Origin: Guyparkeria sp.
GTDB taxonomy: Bacteria; Pseudomonadota; Gammaproteobacteria; Halothiobacillales; Halothiobacillaceae
Assembly (NCBI GenBank): GCA_024636755.1
Contig: JAGXGL010000014.1
Coordinates: 1 to 44,120, forward strand
Length of the DNA stretch: 44,120 nucleotides
Reading direction: 5' to 3'
A model generated the notes under the pieces. It did no database searches, was not told the DNA's origin, and saw only the letters and a program-made list of their open reading frames with translations. Position numbers and translations under genes: made by a program. This document shows positions 1 to 12,480 of the stretch, in pieces. How positions within the stretch are numbered: the stretch's first letter is position 1; each line of letters begins with the position of its first letter.

Positions 1-50
1 GGACTGGACAGGAGAGCGGCCCCGAAGGCCCCAACGAGCAATTTTTTCAT
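1..50 (-). CDS. Partial exported protein, probable RND efflux adaptor (N-terminus only)
   Basis: Only the first 16 codons are in the window (MKKLLVGAFGAALLSS): a lysine-rich start and a hydrophobic core, typical of a signal peptide or lipoprotein leader. It begins 8 nt after the stop codon of the upstream TolC-type gene on the same strand, so the two are probably co-transcribed. In heavy-metal efflux operons of the Cus/Czc type the outer membrane factor is commonly followed by the periplasmic adaptor. That position is the only reason for the functional guess; the visible residues alone do not identify the family. Confidence 0.45.
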   Translation of the reverse strand, partial: MKKLLVGAFGAALLSS

Positions 51-58
51 TTGGTGTT

Positions 59-1291
59 TCACGGCATGATCCCCTTGGCCTGGTTGTATTCGGCAATACG
101 GCGCTGCAGCCGGACCCGGCTCATCGCGGCGCGACGTTGTGCGGTCAGTTGACGTGTCTGGACGCGGAGCAGATCGGTCAGCCCGAACTCGCCCAGCGAG
201 TAGCCCCGGCGGGCTAGGGCGAGGCTTTCGTCGGCAAGATCCCGGTGGGCCCGGGCCTGTTCGAGTTCCGTCCGTGCCGCAGCGAGTGCCTCTTCGGCCT
301 GGGCAACCGTGAGGCGGATCTGACGCTCCGTCAGGCGCGCGGTCGAACGGGCCTCGGCCAGGCGGACATTGGCGCGACCCTGCTCGGGTGCCCGCAGAGA
401 CTGCAACTGGATGGGCAGGGAAAGGGAGATGCCCACGCTGTCGACGGCATCGCGGCCGCTCTCTTCCCGGCGGATGTTCATGCCTACCGTCGGTTGCGAT
501 CGGCCACGTTCACGTACCACTGCGCGGTCGGCCTCGGCGGCCTGCACTTCGGCCTGAGCGGCGAGGAGGGCGGGGTGTTGCTGGAAGGCGATGGCGCCGG
601 CGGGGGACTCGGTCCAGTCGGCGGGGCGCGTGGTCAGCCCGGTGACGCGGCGGTATTCCTCGGCGACCTGGGCTCGGTCGAGTTCCGCCTGGCGCAGCTC
701 GGCCTGCCGTTGCAGGGTTTCCTCCCGAGCCAGGATCAGGTGGGTGCGCGGCACATCGCCGTAATCGAGGCGTTTTTTGATCTGTGCCTGCAGTTCCTCG
801 GTGGTCGCGAGTGCCCGTTCTGCCAGTGTCACCTGTGCGTCGGCCTCGGCCAGGCGGGCGAGCAGTTGGCGGACCTGGCCGGCGATCTGCAGTCGCCAGG
901 CGGTGGATTGCTGCTCGGTGGCCGAAAGCCGCCCCTCGGCCTGGCGCTCGGCGGCCGCCTGCAGCCCCGGGCGGCGCAGGGGGAGCGCGACCGATCCTTC
1001 CCATTCGCGCATGCCGGTGTCGCTACCGATCGCGTCGGTCTGGTGGGAGAAACCCAACGACGGCGGTCCGTCGAGTGGGTTTCCCGCGCGCTGGCCGAGT
1101 GCATCGGCGTATGCACGCTGCGCCTCGAACCGTCCGGTTTCGGGGCTGTGAGCCAGGGTGGCCGCCATCACCTCGGCCAAGCTCAGATCCGCATCGACGG
1201 CCAAGGTCTCCATGGCGTGGGCAGATGGCATCAGCCCGGTGAAGACGAGCAGGACCAGGCCAGATTGCAGGGCAGATTGAAGGCGTCGCAT
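59..1291 (-). CDS. TolC/CusC-family outer membrane efflux protein
   Basis: About 410 residues. The first 26 or so form a signal peptide ending in SAHA before METLAV. The rest is long and Ala/Gln/Glu/Arg-rich with heptad-like helices (for example ARTELEQARAHRDLADESL followed by GYSLGEFGLTDLLR), as in outer membrane factors that form a trimeric beta-barrel and periplasmic alpha-tunnel. The motif around RGYSLGEFGLTDLL is typical of CzcC/CusC-type proteins. I chose the ATG at 1291 because GGAG lies 6 nt upstream; an ATG two codons earlier is too close to that site, and the open frame beyond it lacks a signal peptide. The role is the exit duct of a tripartite RND pump; the substrate (metal or drug) cannot be read from this gene. 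Confidence 0.85.
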   Translation of the reverse strand: MRRLQSALQSGLVLLVFTGLMPSAHAMETLAVDADLSLAEVMAATLAHSPETGRFEAQRAYADALGQRAGNPLDGPPSLGFSHQTDAIGSDTGMREWEGSVALPLRRPGLQAAAERQAEGRLSATEQQSTAWRLQIAGQVRQLLARLAEADAQVTLAERALATTEELQAQIKKRLDYGDVPRTHLILAREETLQRQAELRQAELDRAQVAEEYRRVTGLTTRPADWTESPAGAIAFQQHPALLAAQAEVQAAEADRAVVRERGRSQPTVGMNIRREESGRDAVDSVGISLSLPIQLQSLRAPEQGRANVRLAEARSTARLTERQIRLTVAQAEEALAAARTELEQARAHRDLADESLALARRGYSLGEFGLTDLLRVQTRQLTAQRRAAMSRVRLQRRIAEYNQAKGIMP

Positions 1292-1546
1292 GACCATCTC
1301 CGGGTAAGGTATGCGTCGCATTGAATCAGGCGCGTCTGAATTCAGGCTGAACGCCTGTTTCTGATTGGGACGAACCGAAGGGGTACCGATACCGGTCGTT
1401 GCCGGGGGCGGGCGTGCGGCTGGAGACTCGGATTCGCCGAGGCTTCCCTTATCATGGCCGTGGCCAGTGGGCCGGCCCGCCGCGATCCTCGGAGGCGGCG
1501 GATCGAACTCGCTTTGGTGTGCGGGTTCACTTTTGGGGAGGCGTTG

Positions 1547-2533
1547 ATGGCGCTCAAGATCATTGAAATCGTCGCGCCGGCCAGCGAGAAGGCCGCGATC
1601 GCCCGCATTGCCGATTCGCATGAGGTGGTCGACTGGTGGCGCACCTCGTCGTTCGAGGACGAGCGTTTCTCCACCGAACTGGTGGTGCGGCCCGAGGGGC
1701 AGCAGGAGGTGCTCGACGATCTGCAGCAGATACTCGATCGCTGCGAGGATGCGCGCATCATTATCCGCGGCGTGCAGGCGACCCTGCCGGCGGCCGGTGA
1801 CGAGGAGGGCGAGGACGAGCCCAGGCGATCGGTGGCCGCGCGTTCGCGCGAGGAGCTTTACGCCGAGGTCGCCGGCGGCGGCAGCATTACATCGACCTAC
1901 CTGCTGCTTTGCGGGCTATCGGCGGTGGTCGCCGCGATGGGCATGCTCGAGGACAGTGCGGCGGTGGTGATCGGGGCGATGGTGATCGCCCCATTGCTGG
2001 GGCCGAATCTCGCGCTGGCGTTGGGCACCACCCTCGGGGACCCCGATCTGTCCCGTCGCGCGATCGCGGCCAACTTTGCCGGGCTGGTCCTTTCGATCGG
2101 CCTGGCCCTGTTGATGGGGCTGGTGCTCGACCCGGTCGCCAACAGTCAACTGCTCGATCGAACGGACGTCAGCTACCCGGCCATGGTCCTGGCGCTGGCC
2201 TCGGGGGCGGCGGCGGTGCTCTCGCTGACGTCCGGGGCAGCGGCGGGCCTGGTCGGGGTGATGGTGGCCGTCGCCCTGATGCCGCCGGCGGCTGCCCTGG
2301 GGCTGTTCGTCGGCTGGGGGCAGTGGGACAATGCAATCGCCGCCAGCCTGATGCTGGCAATCAACATCGCGGCGATCAACCTCTCGGCCAAGCTGGTGTT
2401 CGTGCTCAAGGGCATCTCGCCGCGACACTGGCCGGAGAAGACCCGCGCTCGGCGCTCGCTGCGTTGGTCCTTCGTCTTCTGGGGCGTCTCGCTCGTCGTG
2501 CTCGGCGGGCTGATCTGGCTGGCGAAGTATTAG
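1547..2533 (+). CDS. DUF389 (TIGR00341-type) membrane protein
   Basis: 328 residues. A soluble N-terminal part of about 105 residues (starting [12 protein letters not shown]) is followed by a DUF389 membrane domain with the family hallmark [11 protein letters not shown] and about six hydrophobic segments to the C-terminus. The start at 1547 follows GGGGAG by 6 nt; the open frame continues upstream but those residues are Arg-rich and unlike the family. The gene is transcribed divergently from the efflux operon across about 255 bp. The biochemical role of DUF389 proteins is not established, so no function is assigned. pyrE follows 73 bp downstream. Confidence 0.85.
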   Translation: MALKIIEIVAPASEKAAIARIADSHEVVDWWRTSSFEDERFSTELVVRPEGQQEVLDDLQQILDRCEDARIIIRGVQATLPAAGDEEGEDEPRRSVAARSREELYAEVAGGGSITSTYLLLCGLSAVVAAMGMLEDSAAVVIGAMVIAPLLGPNLALALGTTLGDPDLSRRAIAANFAGLVLSIGLALLMGLVLDPVANSQLLDRTDVSYPAMVLALASGAAAVLSLTSGAAAGLVGVMVAVALMPPAAALGLFVGWGQWDNAIAASLMLAINIAAINLSAKLVFVLKGISPRHWPEKTRARRSLRWSFVFWGVSLVVLGGLIWLAKY

Positions 2534-2606
2534 GGGCCCTCTACGCACATTGGCTCCCTTTAAAGTTCTTCACCCATCGTTTACGCATCACGAGGAAAAT
2601 CGACCC

Positions 2607-3254
2607 GTGCAGGATTATCGTCAGGCCTTCGTTCAGTTTGCCGTGGAGCATCAGGCGCTCCGTTTCGGTGAGTTCACGCTCAAGTCCGGGCGTGTCAGCC
2701 CGTACTTCTTCAATGCCGGCGCGTTCGCCGACGGGCGGGCGCTGGCCGCACTGGGCGGGTTCTATGCCGATGCGATCCTGGACGCCGGCATCGAGTTCGA
2801 CGTGTTGTTCGGCCCGGCCTACAAGGGCATTCCGCTGGCCGCGGCCACGGCGATGGCCCTGGCCGAGCGTACCGGCGAGCCGGTGCCGTGGTGCTTCAAT
2901 CGCAAGGAGGCCAAGGATCATGGCGAGGGCGGCAACCTGGTCGGCGCGCCATTGGCAGGACGGGTGTTGATCATCGACGACGTGATCACCGCCGGTACGG
3001 CGATCCGTGAATCATTGGATCTGATCCGGGCGAACGACGCGACCGCGGTGGGGGTGGCCGTGATGATGGATCGTCAGGAGCGCGGGCAGGGCGAGCTCTC
3101 GGCGATCGGTGAGCTTAAGCGCGATCACGCGCTCGACGTCGTGGCGATTGCCAACCTGGATGGGTTGATCGAGTTCTGTGCCAACGACGCCACTCTGGCC
3201 CAGTCGGCCGAGGCGATGGCGGCCTATCGCCGCGAGTTCGGCGTGGCCGACTGA
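2607..3254 (+). CDS. pyrE: Orotate phosphoribosyltransferase
   Basis: 215 residues, close to the 213 of E. coli PyrE. The enzyme converts orotate and PRPP to orotidine 5'-phosphate in de novo pyrimidine synthesis in the cytosol. The N-terminal segment [19 protein letters not shown] binds orotate, [11 protein letters not shown] is typical, and the PRPP-binding motif [13 protein letters not shown] lies near residues 120-132. I chose the GTG at 2607 because the homologous protein begins [12 protein letters not shown] and a GAGGA sits 10 nt upstream; the in-frame ATG at 2550 adds 19 residues foreign to the family. It is followed by a strong hairpin shared with the convergent rpsT. Confidence 0.95.
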   Translation: MQDYRQAFVQFAVEHQALRFGEFTLKSGRVSPYFFNAGAFADGRALAALGGFYADAILDAGIEFDVLFGPAYKGIPLAAATAMALAERTGEPVPWCFNRKEAKDHGEGGNLVGAPLAGRVLIIDDVITAGTAIRESLDLIRANDATAVGVAVMMDRQERGQGELSAIGELKRDHALDVVAIANLDGLIEFCANDATLAQSAEAMAAYRREFGVAD

Positions 3255-3280
3255 GATTGGGCGGTTGCCGCCACACAAAA

Positions 3281-3308
3281 AGAGGCCCCGCTGAAAAGCG
3301 GGGCCTCT
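3281..3308. terminator. Bidirectional terminator between pyrE and rpsT
   Basis: A perfect 12-bp stem (AGAGGCCCCGCT paired with AGCGGGGCCTCT) closes a GAAA tetraloop. On the minus strand the stem is followed by a run of five T residues, so it should be a good intrinsic terminator for rpsT. On the plus strand only TT follows, so termination of pyrE would be weaker. Confidence 0.9.
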
Positions 3309-3362
3309 TGCGTTCCGGCGGTGGCGCTGCGGGTAAACCCGCGTGCCACTAAACGGACGAGA

Positions 3363-3623
3363 TCAGATCGACTTGATGCGATTGACCAGGGTCGACTTGC
3401 GACGCGCAGCGGTATTGCGCTTGAGAATGCCCTTGTTCACCATCCGGTCGAGGACCGGCTGGGCAGCACTGTAGGCTTGTTGCGCCTTTTCCGCATCACC
3501 GTCTTTCACGGCCGTGATGACGGCCTTGTAGGCGGTGCGTACCTGCGAGCGCATTGCCATGTTGTGCTGGCGGGCTTTCTCCGCCTGGCGAACGCGCTTT
3601 TTGGCTTGAGCGGTATTGGCCAC
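3363..3623 (-). CDS. rpsT: 30S ribosomal protein S20
   Basis: 86 residues (E. coli S20 has 87). It binds 16S rRNA early in 30S assembly. The sequence ANTAQAKKRVRQAEKARQHN and the C-terminal KRNTAARRKSTLVNRIKSI are characteristic. Translation starts at a GTG at 3623, preceded by GAGGAG about 8 nt upstream. Non-ATG starts are also known for this gene in E. coli (UUG), where S20 represses its own translation, so a weak start may be regulatory. The long minus-strand frame running on into priA is an overlap artefact. A good promoter lies about 70 nt upstream. Confidence 0.97.
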   Translation of the reverse strand: MANTAQAKKRVRQAEKARQHNMAMRSQVRTAYKAVITAVKDGDAEKAQQAYSAAQPVLDRMVNKGILKRNTAARRKSTLVNRIKSI

Positions 3624-3690
3624 GGGTAAACTCCTCGATTCGGCTATAAGGTCGGATGAGCTTGATGTAAATATCAATTCAAGGCGCGGG

Positions 3691-3718
3691 ATTATGCCAT
3701 ACGGTCGGGGATAGTCAA
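3691..3718 (-). promoter_or_regulatory. Sigma-70-type promoter for rpsT
   Basis: On the minus strand TTGACT and CATAAT are separated by 16 nt. Both hexamers match the consensus in five of six positions. Start of transcription would fall near 3685, giving a leader of roughly 60 nt before the GTG start of rpsT. Confidence 0.7.
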
Positions 3719-3830
3719 GCAACCAACGACTAAGTGGGTGACGTCCCACCTCGGATGCTTGCCCACCTTTTCCCGGTGTCGTCCGTTCTTGGTCGACGGC
3801 GACCGCCGCGCCTGCGGTATCCTCCGCGTC

Positions 3831-7725
<3,895 letters not shown>

Positions 7726-7849
7726 GGGAGGATCATGCCATCTGGCGGCCGCTGCCGGACATGGCCCGATCGCCGCCTCGGCGGAATCAGGCGGGGTTGC
7801 CAACAGCCCCGTGGGGCACGGGCGTGTGGCGGGCGGCGTCCGGGAAAAC

Positions 7850-7923
7850 TGGAGCGGGTGAAGGGAATCGAACCCTCGTCTTAAGCTTGGGAAGCTTCTG
7901 CTCTACCATTGAGCTACACCCGC
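7850..7923 (-). tRNA. tRNA-Gly, anticodon CCC
   Basis: The 74-nt cloverleaf reads from 7923 downwards. The acceptor arms GCGGGTG and CACCCGC pair fully, the D-arm is GCTC/GAGC, the anticodon loop is TTCCCAA (anticodon CCC), and the T-arm is GAGGG TTCGATT CCCTT. The 3' CCA is encoded at 7850-7852. The sequence is very close to the E. coli glyU type. It lies alone between the glycine-oxidase gene and the pilU-type gene. Confidence 0.95.
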
Positions 7924-7973
7924 AGGAGTCGAGGATTATCGTGGTCCGTCGGGGCAAACGCAAGCCACGTTGA

Positions 7974-9128
7974 TCAGTCCAGCGGCGGCAGTTCGTTGCT
8001 GTCCGACTTGTCGCTCTTGATGCCGCTGGAGTCGGCTGCCGCGGCCTTGAGTTCGTCCTGGCCACTGCCGAAGCTCATCAGCCATTCCATGTTGCTGCGA
8101 CTGTCGGCATTCTCCAGCGCCTCGTTGCGCGATATCAGGCCTTTTTTGAAGAGTTCCAAGACCGACATGTCGAATGTCATGGACCCGCTGGAGGCATTCT
8201 TCTCCATGGATTCCTTGATCGCGTCGACCTCGCCGCGCTTGATCAGGTCGGAGACCAATGGGGTGTTGACCAGGATTTCCACCGCCGGTAGTCGCTTGCC
8301 ACCACTGCCGATGATCAGGCGCTGCGAAATGATCGCCTTGAGGTTCATCGATAGGTCCATCAGCAACTGGTCGCGCGATTCGGACGGGAAGAAGCGGATG
8401 ATGCGATCGAGTGCCTGGTTGGCGTTGGTCGCATGGAGGGTGCTGATGCACAGGTGGCCGGTGTCGGCATAGGCCAGCGCGTGTTCCATGGTCGCGCGGT
8501 CGCGCACCTCGCCGATCATGATTACGTCCGGTGCCTCGCGGAGGGCCTCCTTGAGTGCCGCGGCGTACGAGCGGGTATCGACCCCCACCTCGCGCTGGTT
8601 GACCACCGAATTGCGGTGCTTGAAGGCGAATTCCATCGGGTCCTCAACCGTGAGGATATGCCCGGGGCGCGTTTCGGCGCGATGGTCGATCATGGCGGCC
8701 AGCGTGGTGGACTTGCCCGAGCCGGTCGCGCCGACGACCAAAATCAGTCCGCGGCGCTCGACGATCAGGTCCTCGACCACCATCGGCAGGTTGAGGTCGG
8801 CCGCACGCGGAATTTCCGCCTGGATGTAGCGGATCACCAGCGACCACTCGCCACGCTGCATGAACACGTTCATCCGGAAACGGCCGGTGCCCGGACGTGA
8901 CAGCGCGACGTTGAGCTCGAGATTCTCGAGGAAATCATCGATCTGGTGCTGGTTGAGCACCGAGCGGGCCAGCTCCTCGACCTGGCCGGCGCGCAACCGG
9001 TCCTTGCCGATAAAGCGCATCTCGCCCTGGATCTTGATCGCGGGCGTAGTGCCGCTGGAGAAGTACAGGTCGGAGCCTTCCTTGTCGGCGAGCAGCTTCA
9101 GGTAGGGGTCGAGGCTCGGTTCGCTCAT
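7974..9128 (-). CDS. PilT/PilU-type ATPase, third paralogue
   Basis: 384 residues. A PAS-like N-terminal domain (about 1-110) is followed by the secretion-ATPase core with Walker A GATGSGKST at 133-141, the Asp box around TVEDPMEF, Walker B DVIMIGE at 201-207 and the His box TGHLCISTLHATNA. The family powers type IV pilus retraction. The PilT-specific AIRNLIRE motif is missing; the protein resembles PilU more than PilT but differs from the neighbouring PilU. The last 35 residues are polar, acidic and probably disordered (DSSGIKSDKSDSNELPP). It is the third gene of a pilT-pilU-pilU-like series on this strand, 104 bp after pilU. Confidence 0.88.
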   Translation of the reverse strand: MSEPSLDPYLKLLADKEGSDLYFSSGTTPAIKIQGEMRFIGKDRLRAGQVEELARSVLNQHQIDDFLENLELNVALSRPGTGRFRMNVFMQRGEWSLVIRYIQAEIPRAADLNLPMVVEDLIVERRGLILVVGATGSGKSTTLAAMIDHRAETRPGHILTVEDPMEFAFKHRNSVVNQREVGVDTRSYAAALKEALREAPDVIMIGEVRDRATMEHALAYADTGHLCISTLHATNANQALDRIIRFFPSESRDQLLMDLSMNLKAIISQRLIIGSGGKRLPAVEILVNTPLVSDLIKRGEVDAIKESMEKNASSGSMTFDMSVLELFKKGLISRNEALENADSRSNMEWLMSFGSGQDELKAAAADSSGIKSDKSDSNELPPLD

Positions 9129-9232
9129 GGGGCGGGGTCCTTTTCAGGTCGCGGATCGGGTGGCGGCACTGCGTCTTGCCTCTGGAGGCCTAGCGATCCG
9201 CAGGGGTCGTCGATGATTTTCCAGGCCTTCCC

Positions 9233-10378
9233 TCAGTCGGATTCGACCTTGAGATCGTCTTCGGCGCCGTCCTCGCGGCTCTTGGGTAGACCGCGCTTGC
9301 TGTCGAGCTTGATGCGCAGTCGCAGATCGTTGACCGAGTCGGCCTTGCTGATGACTTCGTCGTAGTCGGCCTGGTGGCTGTCGTAGAGGTCGAACAGGGC
9401 CTGGTCGAATGTCTGCATGCCGAGCTCGCGCGAACGCTTCATCACTTCCTTGATCTCGGAGACATTGCCCTTGAAGATCAGGTCGCCGAGCAGGGGGGTG
9501 TTGATCAGCACTTCCACGGCCGGAACGCGCCCTTCACCGTCCGGCTTGCGCAAGAGACGCTGCGAGATCACCGACTTGAGGTTGAGCGACAGGTCCATCA
9601 ACAATTGCTGGCGCCGTTCTTCGGGGAAGAAGTTGATGATGCGATCCAGTGCCTGGTTGGTGTTGTTCGCGTGCAGCGTGGCCAGGCACAAATGCCCGGT
9701 CTCGGCGAAGGCGATGGCGTGGTCCATGGTCTCGCGATCGCGGATCTCGCCGATCAGGATCACGTCGGGGGCCTGGCGCAGGGTGTTTTTCAGCGCCGCG
9801 CCAAAGGACTCGGTATCCACGCCCACCTCGCGCTGGGTGACCAGGCAACCCTTGTGCTTGTGGACGAACTCGATCGGGTCTTCGATGGTCACGATGTGAC
9901 CGCGCGAATTCTCGTTGCGATAGTCGAGCATCGCGGCCAGCGAGGTGGACTTGCCCGAGCTGGTGGCGCCGACGAAGATCACCAGGCCTCGGGGCGTCAT
10001 CGCGATCTCGCCCAGTATGTCGGGGAGCTTGAGTTCGTCGAAGTTGGGGATTTCCGAGCGGATCATCCGCAGCACCATGCCTTCGCTGCCACGCTGCATG
10101 AACGCGTTGACACGAAAGCGCGCTACCCCCGGCAGGGCGATGGCGAAGTTTGACTCGTGGGATTCCTCGAACTGGGCCACCTGCTTGTCCGTCATGATCG
10201 AGCGGACCAGCATCTGGGTGTTTTCCACCGAGAGTTTCTGGTCGGTCAGATGGACGACCTTGCCGTCGATCTTGGCCGAGGGTGGCGCACCGACGGTGAC
10301 GAACAGGTCGGAGGCGTCGCGCTCGACCGAACGTTTGAGGAGGGCCTGTACGTAGTTGGCTGCTTGCTGACGGTCCAT
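9233..10378 (-). CDS. pilU: Type IV pilus retraction ATPase PilU
   Basis: 381 residues. The core contains GATSSGKST at 137-145, a Walker A in which a Gly of the usual GATGxGKS is Ser. It also has TIEDPIEFVHKH, DVILIGEIRDRETMDHA and TGHLCLATLHANNTNQALDRI. The run ALKNTLRQAPDV with METGHLC-like His box and the C-terminal MQTFDQALFDLY are typical of PilU. PilU assists PilT in pulling pili against load. I chose ATG 10378, where the family N-terminus (MDRQQAANYVQALLKR) begins, with GGGA about 8 nt upstream; 35 further open codons upstream look non-coding. The C-terminus is a charged tail (SREDGAEDDLKVESD). Confidence 0.9.
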   Translation of the reverse strand: MDRQQAANYVQALLKRSVERDASDLFVTVGAPPSAKIDGKVVHLTDQKLSVENTQMLVRSIMTDKQVAQFEESHESNFAIALPGVARFRVNAFMQRGSEGMVLRMIRSEIPNFDELKLPDILGEIAMTPRGLVIFVGATSSGKSTSLAAMLDYRNENSRGHIVTIEDPIEFVHKHKGCLVTQREVGVDTESFGAALKNTLRQAPDVILIGEIRDRETMDHAIAFAETGHLCLATLHANNTNQALDRIINFFPEERRQQLLMDLSLNLKSVISQRLLRKPDGEGRVPAVEVLINTPLLGDLIFKGNVSEIKEVMKRSRELGMQTFDQALFDLYDSHQADYDEVISKADSVNDLRLRIKLDSKRGLPKSREDGAEDDLKVESD

Positions 10379-10523
10379 CGAGAATTCCCGGCTTGCGTTG
10401 TCCGCCCGGCCGCCCTGGCTGGCCGGCGTGGATGAGGTATTCAGGCGAGGCGTGAGCTCTTCAAGAGCTTCCCTTCGCGGCATCGGCGTGATCCGATCGC
10501 CAAACGATTGCCTCGGGGATTGC

Positions 10524-10565
10524 CCCAGGCGCGTGACGCCTTAACCCAGGCGCGTTACGCGTTAC
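10524..10565 (-). repeat. Imperfect 21-bp tandem repeat at the pilT stop
   Basis: Two 21-nt units (10524-10544 and 10545-10565) share CCCAGGCGCGT-ACGC-TTA with three differences. The second unit contains the TAA stop codon of pilT, so part of the repeat is the end of the gene. Confidence 0.7.
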
Positions 10566-11611
10566 CTGAAGTCTTCTTTGTTCTTTGCCCGTCCGCGCGC
10601 ATGGTCCTTGGAGATGACACCGCGGGTGACCAGCTGCTTGAGATTCTGGTCGAGCGTCTGCATCCCCTGTGCCTGGCCGGTCTGGATCGACGAGTACATC
10701 TGCGCGACCTTGTTCTCGCGGATCAGGTTGCGGATCGCCGGTGTGCCCAGCATGATCTCATGGGCCGCGACGCGCCCGCCGCTGATCTTCTTGAGGAGGG
10801 TCTGCGAGATGACCGCGCGCAGGGATTCCGAGAGCATCGCCCGCACCATGTCCTTTTCCGCCGAAGGGAAAACGTCGATGATCCGGTCGATGGTCTTGGC
10901 CGCCGAGTTGGTGTGCAGCGTGCCGAAGACCAGGTGGCCGGTTTCTGCCGCGGTCAGGGCCAGGCGGATGGTCTCCAGGTCACGCAGCTCACCGACCAGG
11001 ACGACGTCCGGATCTTCGCGCAGCGCCGAGCGCAATGCGGCGTTGAAGCTGTGGGTGTCGCGATGGACCTCGCGCTGGTTGACCAGGCACTTCTTGGAGT
11101 CGTGGACGAATTCGATCGGGTCCTCGACCGTGAGGATATGGTCGTTACGATGGTCGTTGACGTAGTCGACCATAGCCGCGAGCGTCGTCGACTTGCCCGA
11201 ACCGGTCGGGCCGGTGACCAACACGATGCCGTTGGGGTAGTCGCACAGCTCCTGGAAGACCTTCGGCGCGTCAAGCTGTTCGAGGGTGAGGACCTTGCTG
11301 GGGATGGTGCGGAAGACCGCACTCGCGCCCCGGTTCTGGTTGAATGCGTTGACACGGAAGCGGGCATGCCCGCGCAGTTCGAAGGAGAAGTCGACCTCGA
11401 GGTTGTCCTCGTACTCCTTGCGCTGCCGGTCGTTCATGATGTCGTACACCATGGAGTGGACCTGCTTGTGGTCCATCACCGGCACGTTGACCTTGCGGAT
11501 GTCGCCGTCGATGCGCACGCGGGGCTGCTCGCCGGCCGAGAGATGGAGGTCCGATGCCCCGTTTTTGACGGTGAACATCAGCAGGGAGTCGATATCTCGA
11601 GATTCGGCCAT
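10562..11611 (-). CDS. pilT: Type IV pilus retraction ATPase PilT
   Basis: 349 residues, near the family norm of 344. It hydrolyses ATP at the inner membrane base of the pilus to depolymerise pilin, giving twitching motility. Features are GPTGSGKST at 134-142, TVEDPIEFVH, DVVLVGELRDLETIRLALTAAETGH with the His box, and AIRNLIRENK near residue 295, the motif that marks true PilT. The ATG at 11611 has AAGGA 8 nt upstream; an upstream extension of 51 codons is rejected as it reads into the divergent promoter region. It heads the three-ATPase series and is transcribed divergently from yggS, as in Pseudomonas. Confidence 0.95.
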   Translation of the reverse strand: MAESRDIDSLLMFTVKNGASDLHLSAGEQPRVRIDGDIRKVNVPVMDHKQVHSMVYDIMNDRQRKEYEDNLEVDFSFELRGHARFRVNAFNQNRGASAVFRTIPSKVLTLEQLDAPKVFQELCDYPNGIVLVTGPTGSGKSTTLAAMVDYVNDHRNDHILTVEDPIEFVHDSKKCLVNQREVHRDTHSFNAALRSALREDPDVVLVGELRDLETIRLALTAAETGHLVFGTLHTNSAAKTIDRIIDVFPSAEKDMVRAMLSESLRAVISQTLLKKISGGRVAAHEIMLGTPAIRNLIRENKVAQMYSSIQTGQAQGMQTLDQNLKQLVTRGVISKDHARGRAKNKEDFR

Positions 11612-11742
11612 GCGATCGTCCTTTGCGGGGAAGGCCCCGTGAAAAGTCCATTGGTGGTGCCTGTCGAGGGCCCGGAGCGCCGCAGTGACGCGGCTCGGCC
11701 TTCGTTGCAGACAAGGTAAAACGAACACGCACAAGGTGCAAG

Positions 11743-12405
11743 ATGGGAAATCGAGAAAGCGCATACCACGGCATCCGCGCGCGCATCGAAGCGGCGAGTG
11801 CCGATCGGCCCGGCGATTCGGGTGAAGTAACGTTGGTGGCCGTCAGCAAACGCCAGCCGGCCGAGGCCATCCGCGCGCTGGACGAGCTGGGGCAGCAGGA
11901 CTTCGGCGAGAATTACCTGCAGGAAGCGATCGACAAGCAGCCCGAGCTGGCCGACCTGTCGTTGACCTGGCATTTCATCGGCCCGATCCAGTCGAACAAG
12001 ACCCGCGCGATCGCCGCTCATTTCGACTGGGTGCACAGTGTCGATCGCGCCAAGATCGCGCGCCGACTGGGCGAGCAGCGCGATCCGGTGATGGGCCCGC
12101 TAAACGTGCTGATCCAGGTCAATGTCGACGGTGAGGCGAGCAAATCCGGGGCCGATCCGGCCGATGTGCCCGATATCGTCTCTGCGTGTGCCGAGTACCC
12201 GACGCTGTGCCTGCGCGGCCTGATGTGTATTCCGCGACCGGGGAATACCGCGGCCTTCGCTCAACTCGCGGCGCTCAACGCGTCACTGGCCGAACCGTTG
12301 CCCGACCTGTCGATGGGGATGAGCGGCGATTTCGAGGCGGCGATTGCCGAGGGGGCGACCGTCGTGCGGGTGGGCACGGCGCTGTTCGGGCCGCGCGATT
12401 CCTGA
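11743..12405 (+). CDS. yggS: PLP homeostasis protein, YggS/PLPBP family
   Basis: 220 residues. A single-domain alanine-racemase-fold barrel that binds pyridoxal phosphate without known catalysis and buffers PLP supply. The PLP lysine lies in VAVSKRQPAEAI near residue 35, followed by FGENYLQEA, WHFIGPIQSNKTR, HSVDR, LIQVNVDGEASKSG and the C-terminal LSMGMSGDFEAAIAEGATVVRVGTALFG. It begins the yggS-proC-yggT-metX-metW set; pilT is divergent across about 130 bp. Confidence 0.93.
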   Translation: MGNRESAYHGIRARIEAASADRPGDSGEVTLVAVSKRQPAEAIRALDELGQQDFGENYLQEAIDKQPELADLSLTWHFIGPIQSNKTRAIAAHFDWVHSVDRAKIARRLGEQRDPVMGPLNVLIQVNVDGEASKSGADPADVPDIVSACAEYPTLCLRGLMCIPRPGNTAAFAQLAALNASLAEPLPDLSMGMSGDFEAAIAEGATVVRVGTALFGPRDS

Positions 12406-12480
12406 GGGGCGGCGGCCGGCGGTTGCCATTCGTGTTATTTTTCTGGGTTCTGGATTCACGCACATAGGGCAGGTGAGACA

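Noticed and set aside
7726-7803. N-terminal extension of the glycine-oxidase-type protein from a TTG
   Set aside because: The extra 26 residues precede the FAD-binding strand, which normally lies at the very N-terminus; the family match starts at the GTG at 7725.
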